Below are positions 3,874-5,596 of a stretch of DNA of 5,596 bases, piece after piece. The stretch spans positions 1 through 5,596 of the forward strand of contig JAFTUD010000058.1 of the NCBI GenBank assembly GCA_017466455.1, read 5' to 3'. This DNA comes from Clostridia bacterium. Lineage in GTDB: Bacteria; Bacillota_A; Clostridia; Oscillospirales; CAG-272. Positions within the stretch are counted from its first letter, which is position 1; every line of letters begins with the position of its first letter. Under the pieces are notes generated by a model. That model was not told the origin of the DNA and did not search any database. It worked only from the letters and a program-made list of their open reading frames with translations. A program made the position numbers and the translations under genes.

Positions 3874-5596
3874 ATGAATTTTCACGCAAAACCCTGTGAT
3901 GATGCCATTAGTGAGTTAAGCACGAATGCTCTTACAGGTCTTAGCGCAAGCGAGGCAAAGGCTCGTCTTGAAAAGGACGGAAAAAACGAGCTTGCGAAGA
4001 AAAAAGCAAAAACAAGCCTACAAAAGTTTTTTGAGCAATTCAAGGATGTAATGATAATAATTCTCCTTGTTGCCGCAGTGATTTCCTTCGTTATGGCATG
4101 TATTGAGGGCGAGGCAAAGGAGTTTTTTGAGCCTATTTTGATTCTCCTTATCGTCGTAATCAATGCAGTAATGGGCGTAATTCAGGAAAGCAAGGCAGAA
4201 AAGGCTCTTGAAGCGCTTCAAAATATGTCCGCCCCGAAATCAAGAGTTATCCGTGACGGAAAAGAGGAAATTATTGACTCCGCATCCTTAGTCGTAGGCG
4301 ATATAATCCGTCTTGAGGCGGGCGATTTCGTTCCTGCCGACGCAAGGCTTCTCAAAAGCGTAAACCTCAAAAGTGAGGAAAGCGCCCTGACAGGAGAGAG
4401 CGTTCCGAGCGAAAAGGACGCGGGCGCGGTAGTAGATGAAAAAGCGCCAATCGGCGATAGAACTAATATGATTTATTCGGGCTGTTCAATCACCTACGGA
4501 ACTGCAACCGCAGTTGTAACCGCTACGGGAATGAATACCGAAATGGGCAAAATCGCAAGCCTCTTGCAGGGCGAAAGCGACACACAGACCCCCTTACAGC
4601 GCAAGCTTTCGAGCCTCGGTAAGGTGCTTGGAATTGTCGCAATCCTTGCATGCGTAGCGGTATTTATCGTAGGACTTGTAAACGACCTTGACCCAATGGA
4701 CCTCTTTATGACCGCCGTATCACTTGCCGTGTCGGCAATCCCCGAGGGCCTTTCGGTTATCGTAACAATAGTCCTCTCAATAGGCGTTACCCGACTTGCT
4801 AAAAAGAACGCAATTATCCGTCGCTTGCCCGCAGTTGAAACACTTGGCGGTGCATCAATTATATGCTCGGATAAAACAGGAACACTCACTCAAAACCGTA
4901 TGACCCTTGTCCGCGCATACCTTGACGAAACAGGGAATAGCGAGGACATAAGCGAAAATAACTCCCCCGAAATAAGAAAACTGCTCACCTACGGCACACT
5001 TTGCTGTGACGGTACAGTTACCTTTGACGGCGGTGAGGCAAAGCACATCGGCGACCCGACCGAAACGGCAATTATCTTTGCCGCCCATAAAAACTCACTC
5101 CCACAGGCGGAGCTTAACGCAAAATATGAGCGAGTAGCCTCACTCCCCTTCGACTCCGACAGAAAGCTTATGACAAGCGTCAATAAAATTGAAGATAAGC
5201 TTGTCGTAATCGTAAAGGGCGCATTTGATATGATGGCAAAGCGCTGTATCGCAGGCAACCTTGAAAGGGCGCGCGAGGTAAACGATGAAATGAGCAATGG
5301 CGCGCTCCGTGTCCTTGCAGTAGGCTATAAGATTATAGACACTCTCCCCGATGAATTGACAAGCGAAGCCCTTGAAAGCGACCTTATCCTTATGGGACTT
5401 GTCGGAATGATTGACCCACCGCGCCCCGAGGCAAAGGAAGCGGTAAAAACCTGCATCTCGGCAGGAATTCGTCCGGTTATGATAACAGGCGACCATGTCG
5501 TTACTGCCTCGGCAATCGCAAGAGAGCTCGGTATTCTCGGCGTAGGACATAGAGCGATCACAGGCGCAGAGCTCGATGCAATGAGCGATGAGGAGC
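3874..5596 (+). CDS. P2A-type cation-transporting ATPase, Ca2+-ATPase-like (3' end beyond window)
   Basis: A membrane pump using ATP to move cations, probably Ca2+ export, although Mn2+ or Na+ cannot be excluded. The 574 visible codons contain, in order: an N-terminal cation-ATPase domain (about 5-55), M1 57-77, M2 84-104, the actuator domain with TGES at 173-176, M3 250-269, M4 277-302 with PEGL at 290-293, the phosphorylation motif DKTGT with Asp333, the nucleotide-binding domain with KGA at 448-450, DPPR at 514-517 and MITGDH with TGD at 538-540. VSAIPEGL in M4 matches the Ca2+ site II segment of SERCA-type pumps. The usual PEGLP is PEGLS here. Full members have about 850-900 residues, so M5-M10 and their cation ligands lie outside the window. 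The start is ATG 3874; the AGGAGG at 3856-3861 is 12 bases away, rather long. No in-frame stop occurs before the window ends. Confidence 0.95.
   Translation, partial: MNFHAKPCDDAISELSTNALTGLSASEAKARLEKDGKNELAKKKAKTSLQKFFEQFKDVMIIILLVAAVISFVMACIEGEAKEFFEPILILLIVVINAVMGVIQESKAEKALEALQNMSAPKSRVIRDGKEEIIDSASLVVGDIIRLEAGDFVPADARLLKSVNLKSEESALTGESVPSEKDAGAVVDEKAPIGDRTNMIYSGCSITYGTATAVVTATGMNTEMGKIASLLQGESDTQTPLQRKLSSLGKVLGIVAILACVAVFIVGLVNDLDPMDLFMTAVSLAVSAIPEGLSVIVTIVLSIGVTRLAKKNAIIRRLPAVETLGGASIICSDKTGTLTQNRMTLVRAYLDETGNSEDISENNSPEIRKLLTYGTLCCDGTVTFDGGEAKHIGDPTETAIIFAAHKNSLPQAELNAKYERVASLPFDSDRKLMTSVNKIEDKLVVIVKGAFDMMAKRCIAGNLERAREVNDEMSNGALRVLAVGYKIIDTLPDELTSEALESDLILMGLVGMIDPPRPEAKEAVKTCISAGIRPVMITGDHVVTASAIARELGILGVGHRAITGAELDAMSDEE

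Noticed and set aside
3882..5561. Several minus-strand reading frames opposite the ATPase gene
   Set aside because: The plus strand encodes an unmistakable P-type ATPase; the antisense frames are low-complexity Ser/Thr/Ile-rich by-products of its codon use.

Overview
The window looks like a chromosomal stretch from a low- to mid-GC Firmicute, most likely a gut clostridium of the Oscillospirales/Lachnospirales kind. This is inferred from strong AGGAG-type ribosome binding sites, TTGACA-N17-TATAAT-type promoters often with an extended TGn -10, A-rich genes full of Lys/Glu/Ile codons, and U-tailed hairpin terminators. No rRNA or tRNA gene, CRISPR array or transposase is visible. All supported genes lie on the + strand.

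Region 1 (1-420) has no convincing protein gene. It holds two copies of a short dispersed structured repeat, separated by an intrinsic terminator. A third, truncated copy lies at 1073-1116, directly behind the next terminator. All three begin with TGGNNNCGCY followed by the 16-mer ACCATTGATAAGACCG. In the two fuller copies this leads into three nested helices whose inner helix has changed sequence while keeping its pairing. This is the least explained signal in the window.

Region 2 (422-1075) is a single-gene unit: a near-consensus promoter, a palindrome at the transcription start, a small two-TM membrane protein with an extracytoplasmic domain (DUF3592-like layout) and a strong terminator.

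Region 3 (about 1169-2254) is a two-gene operon: a 118-aa two-TM protein, then a TetR-family repressor, then a terminator. Region 4 (2273-3740) is a three-gene operon of two polytopic membrane proteins and a lipoprotein. The promoters of regions 3 and 4 share 17 of 18 bases across the -10 and transcription start, far more than a shared -10 requires. The TetR protein may therefore control both operons as a small envelope or transport regulon.

Region 5 (3792-end) is a new promoter, a 9-bp inverted repeat at the transcription start, and the first 574 codons of a P-type (P2A, Ca2+-ATPase-like) cation pump that runs off the right edge. The proximal transporter motifs are present; the C-terminal membrane half is outside the window.

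No complete, clearly new multi-gene system is demonstrable. The best candidates for novelty are the terminator-linked structured repeat family and the putative TetR/membrane-protein/lipoprotein regulon.
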